Assembly (NCBI GenBank): GCA_017428525.1
Contig: JAFRQQ010000005.1
Coordinates: 1-40,406 of the forward strand
From: Clostridia bacterium
GTDB taxonomy: Bacteria; Bacillota; Clostridia; Oscillospirales; Acutalibacteraceae
Direction of reading: 5' to 3'
DNA length: 40,406 nt
Below the pieces are notes generated by a model. That model saw only the letters and a program-made list of their open reading frames with translations, did no database searches and was not told the origin of the DNA. The translations under genes were made by a program, and so were the position numbers. This document shows, in pieces, positions 17,401-26,200 of the stretch (position 1 is its first letter; the number at the start of each line of letters is the position of its first letter).

Positions 17401-19462
17401 CATAGCTCTGGCCTGCGATCTCAGCAGCGATGATGGGATCGTTGCCGGTCTTGATCGGCAGCAGGGCGTTGAAGATGGTATCCAGATCTGCCCAGACCTG
17501 GTTCGCGGTCACGGCATTCACTGCGGTATCAAACTGGGTGGTGCCGACCGTTGCGTTGGAAATAAACGTGTTGAGATTCAGGTTGCCGTCGATCACGGCT
17601 GCATAGGAGGTCACAGCCCAGCAAGCGACTTGGATGGCAAGCTTCTCATAATTGTTTTCATACTGCAGCAGGCCCTGCGCGCCGATCGGCGTGGTGCTCT
17701 TGGCGCCGACCATATCCAGACTCTGGTTGAGGTTATAAACCGCAACATCCATCAGGATATTCAGGCAGGCGTCGCGAAGCGCAGCATAGTACAGTGCATC
17801 AGAACCATAGTCGCTTCTCACGGGCTTGGTGTAGGTTCTCTGCGGGATATCCTGCCACGCAAGCTGCTCGCAGGCGGCATAGCAGACATCCATGACGGTC
17901 TGATTGGAGCCGTCAATGTACATCCAATCCACAAAGTGGTTGAAGAGCGTGCGACCGATGAAGGCCACGATCTGCTGATCGGACATGGCGTTGACCTGCG
18001 CCGCGGTCGGGAAGGTCTCAACGGAGGTGGGGAAGAAGTAGTCGCCCGTCACGCAGACGACGAATCTCGCCACGCTGCAGATATTCTGGAAGAGCACGTC
18101 GTTGTCGCCGTTGGTCCAGCTCCAGCTGTAGGTGACGCCGTCAACGGGAACATTGTTCTTCAGAATGTTGCCGCATTCAACGCCGAGAATGTTGTTGAAT
18201 TCCTGCACCAGCGTTCTGCCGTTGGGAATGACTGCCTTGGTGATCTTGCCGTTAATGTTGAAGATATCGGCAAGCGGGGTGGGCTCATAATCCGCTTCGC
18301 CCTCATAGTCACGGTCGAAATCGGGGTTATTGACCCACTCGCCGTTGACCTGGATCGTGCGTCTGGTATACTTGTCAAGATAGTTGACGCCGCAAAGCTT
18401 GCGAACCCAGGGTCTGGTCTGCGAGTTGAGGACCGGAACAAGGATGTTGTTGAACGCCTGCTGCATCAGCGCCTCGATAAAGTCATAACCGAGCGCGCCG
18501 GAGTTGACGTCCACCTTCGTGAAGGAGGGAGCCGGAGCGGCAGCGCCTTCCGCAACGCGGATCGCATCGCCGAGACCGACGGTGACCCAATCATCCGGAT
18601 GGACCCAGCCGTAGTAGTCGTAATGCGCGGTATCGATGACCGGCTTGCCGTACTGATCGGTCTCAACCTCAGCACCCGTTGCGCTGCCGATCGTGAAGTG
18701 ATAATACTCCGGCAGCATGTAGGAATATTCATCTTCCAGGATCTCATCCAGCTTGGTCCACTTGCCGAGCACGTATTTGTTCAGCAGGGCCTGCGCCAGA
18801 TTGATCGCGCCGTCGTTCGTGCCCTTGTAGATGGCGGGAACGGCGTCAAGGTTCTTTTCATCGAAATAGTCGTAATCAGTTTCGTCATCCAGCAAGCCGT
18901 AGACAAGACCGATCACGAGTTCTCTCACGTCGAACACATAGTTCGCGATGAAGGAATGCATCACGCCCAGGCTGATGGTGCCATCCACATACTTGCCGAC
19001 AAGCCCGGCGTTATCCGCCAGCATGTTGAGCAGCGCGTAGATAACTTCCAGGTCTGTGGAGTTGCCGGTGTAGTTCGCCGTGCTTCTCGCAATCGGCGTG
19101 TTGCCGGTCTTGGTCAGACGATGAATATCAAGGGAAGCGGCGTCGCCCAGCATGGGAAGCAGGGTCTGCACGCTGGCCAGAAGCTGTCTGACACTTTGGA
19201 TGGTCGTATTGATGTTTGCAAGATCCAGCGTACCAATATAAATATTGAGCACCAGATTCTCTTTTGCAAGCATACGATCAACCTCGTCAAGACCCATTGA
19301 CGCGTACTGCTCAAGCGTGAATGTCGGAGAGTCGACGTCGTTGTAGGAGTTGACGATTGCGGCTCCTTTGTAGGCCTGATACGCGCTGCCCATCACGGAC
19401 ATGGAACCGATGAGCATTGCAAAAGCCATAAGGATCGCGAGCATTCGAGTTGACTTTTTCAA
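14414..19462 (-). CDS. Large secreted protein with FIVAR-like repeats and dockerin-like C-terminus
   Basis: A 1,682-aa protein starting at TTG, with GGAGGT eight bases upstream; residues 1-28 are a signal peptide (MKKSTRMLAILMAFAML...). I do not recognise residues 30-1100. They are mixed helix and strand, with many Asn, Tyr and Asp and no catalytic motif I can name. Helical FIVAR-like segments follow near 1134-1190, 1275-1310, 1360-1405 and 1434-1487 (pattern such as YTAESWAAFMDAYTEA). The C-terminus has GDTNGDGEYNGNDYTEAML at about 1605-1623, a good dockerin-type calcium loop (D1606, N1608, D1610, D1617). A degenerate second loop begins at D1646. Dockerins bind cohesin modules, so this protein may dock onto a scaffold, perhaps the cohesin-like modules of the next genes. 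It has its own promoter and a leader of about 270 bases. Confidence 0.9.
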   Translation of the reverse strand: MKKSTRMLAILMAFAMLIGSMSVMGSAYQAYKGAAIVNSYNDVDSPTFTLEQYASMGLDEVDRMLAKENLVLNIYIGTLDLANINTTIQSVRQLLASVQTLLPMLGDAASLDIHRLTKTGNTPIARSTANYTGNSTDLEVIYALLNMLADNAGLVGKYVDGTISLGVMHSFIANYVFDVRELVIGLVYGLLDDETDYDYFDEKNLDAVPAIYKGTNDGAINLAQALLNKYVLGKWTKLDEILEDEYSYMLPEYYHFTIGSATGAEVETDQYGKPVIDTAHYDYYGWVHPDDWVTVGLGDAIRVAEGAAAPAPSFTKVDVNSGALGYDFIEALMQQAFNNILVPVLNSQTRPWVRKLCGVNYLDKYTRRTIQVNGEWVNNPDFDRDYEGEADYEPTPLADIFNINGKITKAVIPNGRTLVQEFNNILGVECGNILKNNVPVDGVTYSWSWTNGDNDVLFQNICSVARFVVCVTGDYFFPTSVETFPTAAQVNAMSDQQIVAFIGRTLFNHFVDWMYIDGSNQTVMDVCYAACEQLAWQDIPQRTYTKPVRSDYGSDALYYAALRDACLNILMDVAVYNLNQSLDMVGAKSTTPIGAQGLLQYENNYEKLAIQVACWAVTSYAAVIDGNLNLNTFISNATVGTTQFDTAVNAVTANQVWADLDTIFNALLPIKTGNDPIIAAEIAGQSYVVKSLLFDYILAPLYNLNATNFAKIFDKNPDGIFAHKDGVGIILQILGNVFDLLAPGVFNRSIETLDGLLVDDKLAEMAIDLVKSLGTESFQSVRTGANLQGRGTNIVATALPVICMVLGLSDDQSFEEMSIYMPTTLKAGQTVTFAVYNGSGGVNTGYTSRAGAFSQDALYTYKISSVVCKAIANGTETPIQTTGISANNEIPGGGSLDLTIQGSDLVAGKIIKLDIYYIANGEDGHSITGDDNEQLCTTVYGYVGSTDKDDDAIEIEEAVGSDGRTVKYEKAIYISEHDKLSKIEGYNVRVQDIEDTNNTGPASVSGVSGQAFAVQNGDSATQQTMTGQKGLYFFAPYKVAIASNDKAYERQFMETRKDENDKVIVDENDEPILYPTEGANVVAPGNYTLNTTLNVKGSTKTITTNVVIYYDHNLPSMFRSAVSANRQETAYDTSDPAAVTAWSNYQTALNNAATLVLAPKDSTDFNAATKGAAFEAAADALEEAIETLNQYKLPAGVDAIETAVESISGLNNELIPITETVDGSQYNFYYEKSLEYDDEDYVYFGMRDFVPHTYKRYRNARNDAMDLYYNSIVIVPAPFSDTDVYGENFTPTDEQVLNRQNALKAAAEKLDNMVPVGAIDAAYGLHMVNLTGGRLIALTSNNSKLTAVRNAYGNIDTSTQPYTPKSKAAYERAVAFANLTINAGTNARPSQVTEALGQLVYAYKNLVKSCDFSNLTAAINAADAACATEIAAGNAQTTYTAESWAAFMDAYTEATELKAQEDELGLSDSNQEMIDRAASRLNTARAALEEAASGEPVWVLVQEDPYMFYDMDYNYSFVPQYDPDGYVEYYETTLEDGTELDGIIVGVGCYMEQGEMEAIFPAETLENCHVAFIQNDQGYYGTGAGIQILDDNNNVLATYGILLRGDTNGDGEYNGNDYTEAMLAAAGQYDWEWGDTYDTFKAAAMDIGPNGPQLEVGANGVTNLGLVVSGSYLLDQETGITS

Positions 19463-19568
19463 ATTTGTACACCTCCAAAAAAATTTGAGATTTGCTCGAT
19501 TGGGACAGAAAATTTTGATGTGTGTTTCCTCGATCCGAAACTAAATAAAAAACATTAATAATTGGGGA

Positions 19569-19596
19569 CTACGGAAACACTTTGACCGACCTCCTT
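19569..19596 (-). promoter_or_regulatory. Orphan Shine-Dalgarno with a three-codon frame in the leader
   Basis: On the minus strand AAGGAGG (19590-19596) is a near-perfect ribosome site. Nine bases later comes GTG TTT CCG TAG, a three-codon frame. No longer frame starts in its range. It sits over 100 bases upstream of the real start of the surface-protein gene, so it may be a minimal leader ORF, a ribosome standby site, or chance. Confidence 0.4.
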
Positions 19597-19604
19597 TGTT
19601 TGCC

Positions 19605-19630
19605 GCGCCAGATACGCCTTTATCCGGCGC
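19605..19630 (-). other. Ten-base-pair hairpin in the 5' leader
   Basis: GCGCCGGATA and TATCTGGCGC pair fully, with one G-T wobble, around a six-base loop. No U tract follows, so it is not a terminator. It lies just 5' of the orphan ribosome site and could govern access to it or protect the long leader. Confidence 0.6.
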
Positions 19631-19742
19631 AAAGCAACAGCCAAAAACACAAAACTTTTTGTCCACGGGATGCTTTCGCGGACGAAGTACACCCCCCAAA
19701 AAGGGCACACTACGCCTACAAAACCACCATATGGTCATAATA

Positions 19743-19771
19743 ACTATACCTAAAACTTCGCCCAATGTCAA
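19743..19771 (-). promoter_or_regulatory. Sigma-A promoter of the dockerin-like surface gene
   Basis: TTGACA (19766-19771), a 17-base spacer and TATAGT (19743-19748) on the minus strand. The sequence AAAAATCGTTGACA over the -35 box is identical to that of the promoter at 7237-7265. Transcription should start near 19736, leaving an untranslated leader of about 270 bases. Confidence 0.88.
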
Positions 19772-20077
19772 CGATTTTTAAAATTCCATTCATTTTTTGT
19801 TAATTGTCAACAAGTTTCAATCGTGATTTTTGTTGATTTTTTCGGTCTTCCTCCCCCGTGCGAACCCGCCGCCCCGTTTTTTGAAGCGTGAAGGGGTTTC
19901 CCTTTACAATAAAATGCCCGCAATTTCGCAGTCAGAACCTGCGAAAAACGTCGGATCAGGAGATAATATATAAAAGGTATAAAGGAAGCGCCGTTTCTCC
20001 TGCATGGGTCCGGCACGGGGATCTGCGGGAAAACGACGGGTTGTAAAGATATTTTCCTTTACGCATGCGAAAACGCA
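19772..20077. other. Non-coding gap, no gene seen
   Basis: AT-rich to about 19850, then mixed composition. The short frames here have no ribosome site and no recognisable product. A second TTGACA-like box (TTGTTGACAATT on the minus strand, near 19800) has no convincing -10 partner. Confidence 0.5.
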
Positions 20078-20078
20078 G

Positions 20079-20128
20079 AAAAAAACCGCCGGAAATCCGA
20101 GCTGACACTTTTTGCCCGGATTTCCGGC
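20079..20128 (-). terminator. Rho-independent terminator of the glucan-synthase operon
   Basis: On the minus strand GCCGGAAATCCG and CGGATTTCCGGC form a perfect 12-bp stem around a 17-base loop, followed by GG and seven T. It lies about 115 bases after the stop at 20242. Confidence 0.92.
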
Positions 20129-20241
20129 AATTTTGCTAAATTCCGTTGATTATTTGCAGCAGCCTGACGAAATTTCATTCCGAAAAAAATGCGTATTTCC
20201 CCGTTTTCGACAGCTGATTTCCGACGTAAAGAGCACAGCCT

Positions 20242-23200
20242 TTACAAGTAATTGCCCTGCTTTTGACGCTGCGCGGTATGGTTCCGGATCAGATCCCGGT
20301 GATCGGACAGGCATCTGGCATACCAGGCGGCGCTTCCGGTGTAATGCGTCCACCCCGCGCGCCCTTCGATCCCCTGCCCCGCCGCGAGATCCGCCGCCAT
20401 CGCATAGGGTTCCCCGCCGTAACCCGGTCGGGCGGCATGCGCATCCGGCGAAAGCGCTTCCAGCAGCGCCAGTCCCTTTGCGGTTTTTCCGCTTTCGAGC
20501 AGCGCCGCCGCGAACCAGACGGCTGCGTGCGTATATTGCCCGCCGTTTTCCCGCAACCCGGGCGGATAGGCGGCGATATAGCCGATCCGATCGCGTTCCG
20601 ATGTTGCAAACGGCGGGTCCAGCAGCCGCACCAGCCCGCGTTCGGGGTCATACAGCCGCTCCCAGGCGGTCTCGAGCGCCGTTTCCGCTCTGCCGTCCCG
20701 CCCGAGCCCGGCAAACACCGCCCAGGCCTGCGGCAGCAGATCCAGAAACGCCGCGCCGCCGAGCGGCTGGCCGTCCGGCAGGAATGCCCGCGCATAATGA
20801 TCTCCCATCCAGGCCGTCGCTTCCACCGCTTCGGTCAGCGCCCGGCAGCGCTGCAGCAGGGCCGTTCTGCGCTCCTGCAGGCCGCGGTGCGCACAAATCT
20901 CAGCCATCCGGCGAAACACGCAGATCTGAAACATCGCCAGCCAGACGCTTTCGCCCGCCTCCGCCGTGCCGACGGCCGAAAACCCGTCGTTCCAGTCGCA
21001 GCTGCCGATCAGCGGCAGCCCGTGCGGTCCGGCGGTCATTGCGCGGTCCGCTGCACGCAGGCAGTGATCCAGCAGCGTTTCGCGCCGTTTTGTGCGCGCC
21101 GGCTGCAGATAGCGCTCCCGTTCGCCGGGCCGCAGCGGTTCTGCGGAAAGATACGGCAGCGGCACGTCCAGGATCCCGTAATCTCCGGTCTGCTGCAGAT
21201 AATCCGCCAGCACATACGCAAGCCAGAGCAGATCGTCGCTGCAACGGGTCCGCACGCCTGCGATTCCCCCGCCGGGCACCACATGCCACCAGTGCAGCAC
21301 GTCGCCGTCCGCAAACTGTACGGCGGCGCAGCGCAGCAGATGGCGGCGCACCAGCACCGGTTCGCGCAGAACCAGCGCAAGACAATCCTGCAGCTGATCC
21401 CGAAATCCGAACGCACCGGCGCACTGCTGCGGCCCGACGCGCCCGAAAAAGCGGGCGGCGCGCACCTGATGATAGAGAAAGCGGCTTGCAAAGCGGTCCA
21501 GCGGCGGATGACCGGTCACCAGCGGCGCGATCTCCGGCGCTCCGAAGCGCGCAACCGCGGGCAGCTTCTTCGCCGCCGATGCGGCGGCGCCCCAGGAAAG
21601 CCAGAAGGTGCAGTCGGCCTTGCCGCCCGGCTGCAGCAGGAACGAGCGGGTCACGGCGGCCATGCCGTCCTTCGGCACGATCTGCGCGGGATCCGGCTGC
21701 CCGGCGAAAAACGCGGCAGAGGAAAAGGAGACCGCCGCCTCTGCGTCGCACTGCAGCGCCGTCCAGCCCGGAAACGGCGCCATCACCGCCTGCATCAGCA
21801 GGCCGCACGGCAGCTTCCGGCCGCGAAACGCGCCGGCGGGCAGACGCTGCGGCATGCCGACCGGGCGTATCTGATAGGAGAGCGCCGCACGCACCGTCTG
21901 CGGCAAGCGGTTGCGCAGCTGCACGCGGCAGCGCTTGACCATCCCGACCGCCGCAACCTCCACCACGGCAGAATACGAAATACCGGCAGCTTCCCCCTGC
22001 CACTGCGCCGCCGCCGGCGTAAAGGATGCCGCGCCGCAGGCCGCAAGGTCAAAAAACGCGTTGCCGATGCGCAAAAGCAGCAGCTCTCCCTGCCCCGGGA
22101 CCGCAGGATCCCCCGTGCGCTGCGTCAGCGGATGCTCGTGCGCATTGATCGCCCACGTAAAGCCGATCGCCCTGTCAGAAACAAGCGTGCCGAACTGTGC
22201 GTTGGCATACACCATATGCCAAGGAATATCAAGGGTTTTCGGGTCATTTGCAGCGCCGCGGCGCAGGGTGATCCGCTCTGCTGTAAAGCTGTATCCCTTT
22301 CCGGTTTCATCGGTCGTTTCCGGCGGCGTCAGACGATGCAAAGGCAGGCACGCAGGCGCGGGATGCAGGGGATCGGCAGCGGAAACGCGGGCGCGGAAGG
22401 TCACGGCAGCCGCGGCGGCCAGCGCAGCGCATTCCTGCGGCGTATGGCGGGCCAGCGGCGCCAGATGCACCCCGCCGTTGACGCCGAGCAGCGGCGCGCA
22501 GCTCTCTGCACGCAGCAGCGCATGCACGGCGGCGGTGATTTCGCCGGCATAGCCTTCCCGGAATGCGAACGCGATCACCAGATCCGTCGTCACGCCGGCC
22601 GTGCGCAGCGCCTGATTGCCCCGCACATACGGCAGCAGCATGGAAACCGGATCCGCGCGCTCCAGCTGCACGAGCACGATCGGATAATCGCCGGAAACAC
22701 CGAAGCTCCAGAGATCCGCCCGCGTCATCTGCGCCTGCGCGTCAAGCGGCAGACCGACACAGGGCGAAAGCGGATCCAGCGCCGCCTGCAGCAGCCGCAT
22801 GCCCACGGCAGTTTCCATCGCGTCCGCGCCGAATACCGCGCGCGCCCGCTTGCCTGCGCCGCCGCAAGCCCGCACGGAAAGCAGCGTGTGCAGCGCCGTC
22901 TGCGGCGTTTCCGCGGCGGCAAGACAGAGCCGAAGCTCCCGGCGGCTGTGTCCGCCGAGCCGGACGGGGACTGCCAGCGCGCAGCAGGCATCGGGATTGC
23001 CGCGTTCCCCTGCCGTCAGCGGCTTCAGCCCGAGGGACTCCGCACCCAGCGGCGGGGTGAGCACGCGGGAACGCGCCGTAGTGCATGTGACCGGGGTCGC
23101 ATCCAGAAAGCCGACGGCCAGCGCCGCCGCCGTCCCCTCACGCGCGTCCGTGCGGGCAAACACCGCACACTGCCGCTCCGGCAGCACCACATCGGTCACA

Positions 23201-26200
23201 AAGAGCTTGGAAAACGCGGGATGCGCCGCGTGCCGCGCGGCGGTTGTCAGACAGGGCTCCAGATAAATCATCAGCGTCCCTTCCCACGGCGCGCCGCCTG
23301 TGTTTTCCAACGTGAAGGTGCGCAATTCGCAATTCTGCTGCTGCAGCACCTCCGTGAGCATGCGCAGCCGCAGACGCCCTGCCCGCGCCCGGTGTTCGAC
23401 CCGGCCGGCGGAAAACACGCAGCGGAATTCCGCGCCGCTGCCGCGATCGATCGCCCGCACAAACGGAATCACGCCCTCCGGAGAAGCCGCGACTGCAAAC
23501 ACACCCTGCGGCACTGTGCGCGGGTCGCAGCTGCGCACATGCAGGTCGATGCCGTCCAGCATGGAGATGCCCGTGCCGGATTCCGTGATGCAGACCGTCA
23601 GCCGGCCGTTGGAGAGCGCCGTTGCCATCGGCTGCAGCAGCGCGGGTGCGGCAACGCGATCGCTGCGCAGGATCGGCCGCCCGCGTCCGGTTTTCGGCAC
23701 GCGGCCGTGCAGATCGCGAAACGGCACCGTGCCTTTCGGGATTCGCTCCTCCAGCAGACTTTGCGCGCCGCGCATGGCGCCGTCCCGCAGGAAGCGGCGC
23801 TGCATCCGGTTGTCAAACAGCACATTGTCCAGCGCCAGCAGACTCATGCCGACATGGTGCGCCATGAATGAGCGCACGATTTTATACGGCGCGCCGCCGC
23901 AGCGGGCAGGCGTGAAATCCGCGGCTTCATAAAAGCCGTATTCTCCGAGCATGCCCATGCGTTCCAGCCGCCGCAGATTGCGCAGCGCAGCGCCTGGCGC
24001 GGCGGAAAGGGTCAGAAACGAGGCATACGGGGCGACCACGGTCTCCCGATCCAGCCCGCGCTTGAGACCGAGCCGCTGCACGCCGTGCGCTTTATATTGA
24101 TAATTCAGCTGCCCGTCAAACGCATAGTAGCCGCTTTCGGATGCGCCGTATGGGCGTTTTCCGGCGTGTCTGCGCTGGCAGTAAAGGCAGAACTGCAGCG
24201 ATTCATAGGTCAGGCTCCCGCGCGGTGCGGGCAGAAAAAGCGCCGGCATAAAGTATTCAAACATCGTGCCCGTCCACGAAACCAGCCCGCTGTAACGCCC
24301 CTGCCCGACGGCGATCCGGCCCAGCGCGCCCCAGTGCTCCCGCGGCACAAGCCGCCTTGCCACCGCATAATACGCGGTCATGCGCGCTTCGCTCATAAAA
24401 AGATCGTAGCAGCCGGTTTCCTCTTTGCGATCCGGATAGCAGCCGATCGAAAACAAGCGTCGCCGCGGCCGGTAGAGCACCTGCAGCTCGGTTCGATCCA
24501 GCAGACGGCCGATCCGCGCGATCAGGTCTGCCAGCGGCGGATACTCGCCGACATAGTCCCGCAATCCTTCCCGCAGCGCGGTCAGACAGCAGAGAAAATT
24601 GCCGCTGTCCACCGTAGAAACGAAGGGATCCAGCACGGAGAGATCCCGCGTCGCATACCAGTTATAGAGATTGCCGTGATAGGTTTCCAGCCGCTCCACG
24701 CTTGACAGGCTCCGGTCCAGCCGCTCCCAGAGCGTCCGGCTGTCAAGGAAGCCGAAATCCCGCGCCGCCAGCACGGACGCAAGCATCAGGCCGATGTTCG
24801 TCGGCGAGGTGCGCGCCGCCGTCGCACGCACCGGAGAGAGCTGCAGATTATCCGGCGGCAGATAATGATGCTCCTGCGTGCATAACGCATCAAAATAGCG
24901 CCATTCCGCCGCCGCATACCCCAGCAGACGCTCCTGCGCCGCCGCGGAAAGCGTCCGCTTCGCTGCGCGGGCGCGCCGACCGGACAGCAGCACAAACGGC
25001 ACGGCGCAAAGCAGCAGCACACCCAGCAGCCGGTGAATCCCGCCGCCGAACAGCAGAAACACCGCGCCTGTTAAGACCGACGGCCAGCAGCGCAGCAGCC
25101 GCACGCCGACGGAGCCCGCGCCCTCGCTGCCGGCCGCCGTAGTCCACGCGAGCAGATTTCGCTTTGAGATCATCAGCCGCCAGAGCGCTCTGCCCGCAGC
25201 CAGCACGCCGGTCAGGGCATAGCGCGGCCAGAGCATCAGGCGCACGCTCGCCGCGAGCAAAGCATGCAGGGCGGCAGGGAGCGTGCGGGAATAAAACAGC
25301 CGCGACAGCGCGGAAAAGCCCCCGTGAACCAGCGCATACAGCGCGGCAAACAGATCCGGCGCGGCAAAACCGATCGCCCCCGCGGCGGCAAGCACAGCTC
25401 CTGCGGCGCCGCCGGCACGCAGACCGGCGGCCGAAACCGCCAGACAAAGGGCGGGCAGGAGGGAGCGCCAGAGGTTTTCCAGCAGGCGAAACCGCGTCAG
25501 CGCGCCGAGCGACAGCCCGCCGAAGATGAAACGCGCATTCTGCCAGTCCCCGCGCACCCAGCGATCCAGCCGCCGGAAATCCGCGCGTTCGCTCTGCGGA
25601 TACTGCTCCGACATGCTCACCGACGGGCAGAAGCCGGCGCGCAGCAATCCGCTTTCCAGACTGTCATGGCTGAGGATGCGCTCCTCGGGCAGGCAGTTGA
25701 TCACCTGACGGTAGGCGGCGACGTCGATCAGCCCCTTGCCGCAGAACAGGCTCTCCTCAAACAGATCCTGATATTTTTCGGCGGAAACCGCATCATAAGC
25801 CGCCGTCCCCGCGTCCCCGGTCATGATCCTTGCGTAAAGGCTGTTCTGCGGGTCGATCCGCTGCGTCAGCTGCGGCACAAGGATGCCGTAACCGGCGGTC
25901 ACGCGCCCCTTTTTCGGATCCACGACCGCGCGGTGCTGCGGATGCAGCGCGACGGCCAGCAGATCGCGCACGGCGTCAAACTGCGGCTGCGTGTCCGCAT
26001 CCAGCGCGATCAGATACTGCACCTGCCCCAGACGGGCGCAATCGCCCGCAAGCAGAAGAAAGCCGGTTTCGTCTCCGTGAATGGCGTTGACCAGCGCCGT
26101 CACCGCGCCGCGCTTGCGCTCCTTGCCCGTAAACGCCCGCTGCGTTTTTGAATAACTGCGCTCCCGCACGGCCAGCAGAAATCCGCCGCCGTATTTTTGA

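Noticed and set aside
14327..19300. A 1,657-codon plus-strand frame opposite the dockerin-like gene
   Set aside because: Antisense shadow. It has no signal peptide, ribosome site or domain, and it ends inside the real gene's N-terminus.
19572..19735. Cyclic-di-GMP riboswitch in the surface-gene leader
   Set aside because: Fragments like GGCAAAC and CGCAAAGC occur, but on opposite strands and without the required helix order.
20112..23932. Long Arg/Pro/Ala-rich plus-strand frames opposite the glucan synthase
   Set aside because: Low-complexity translations typical of GC-rich antisense; the minus strand encodes clear GH94 motifs.
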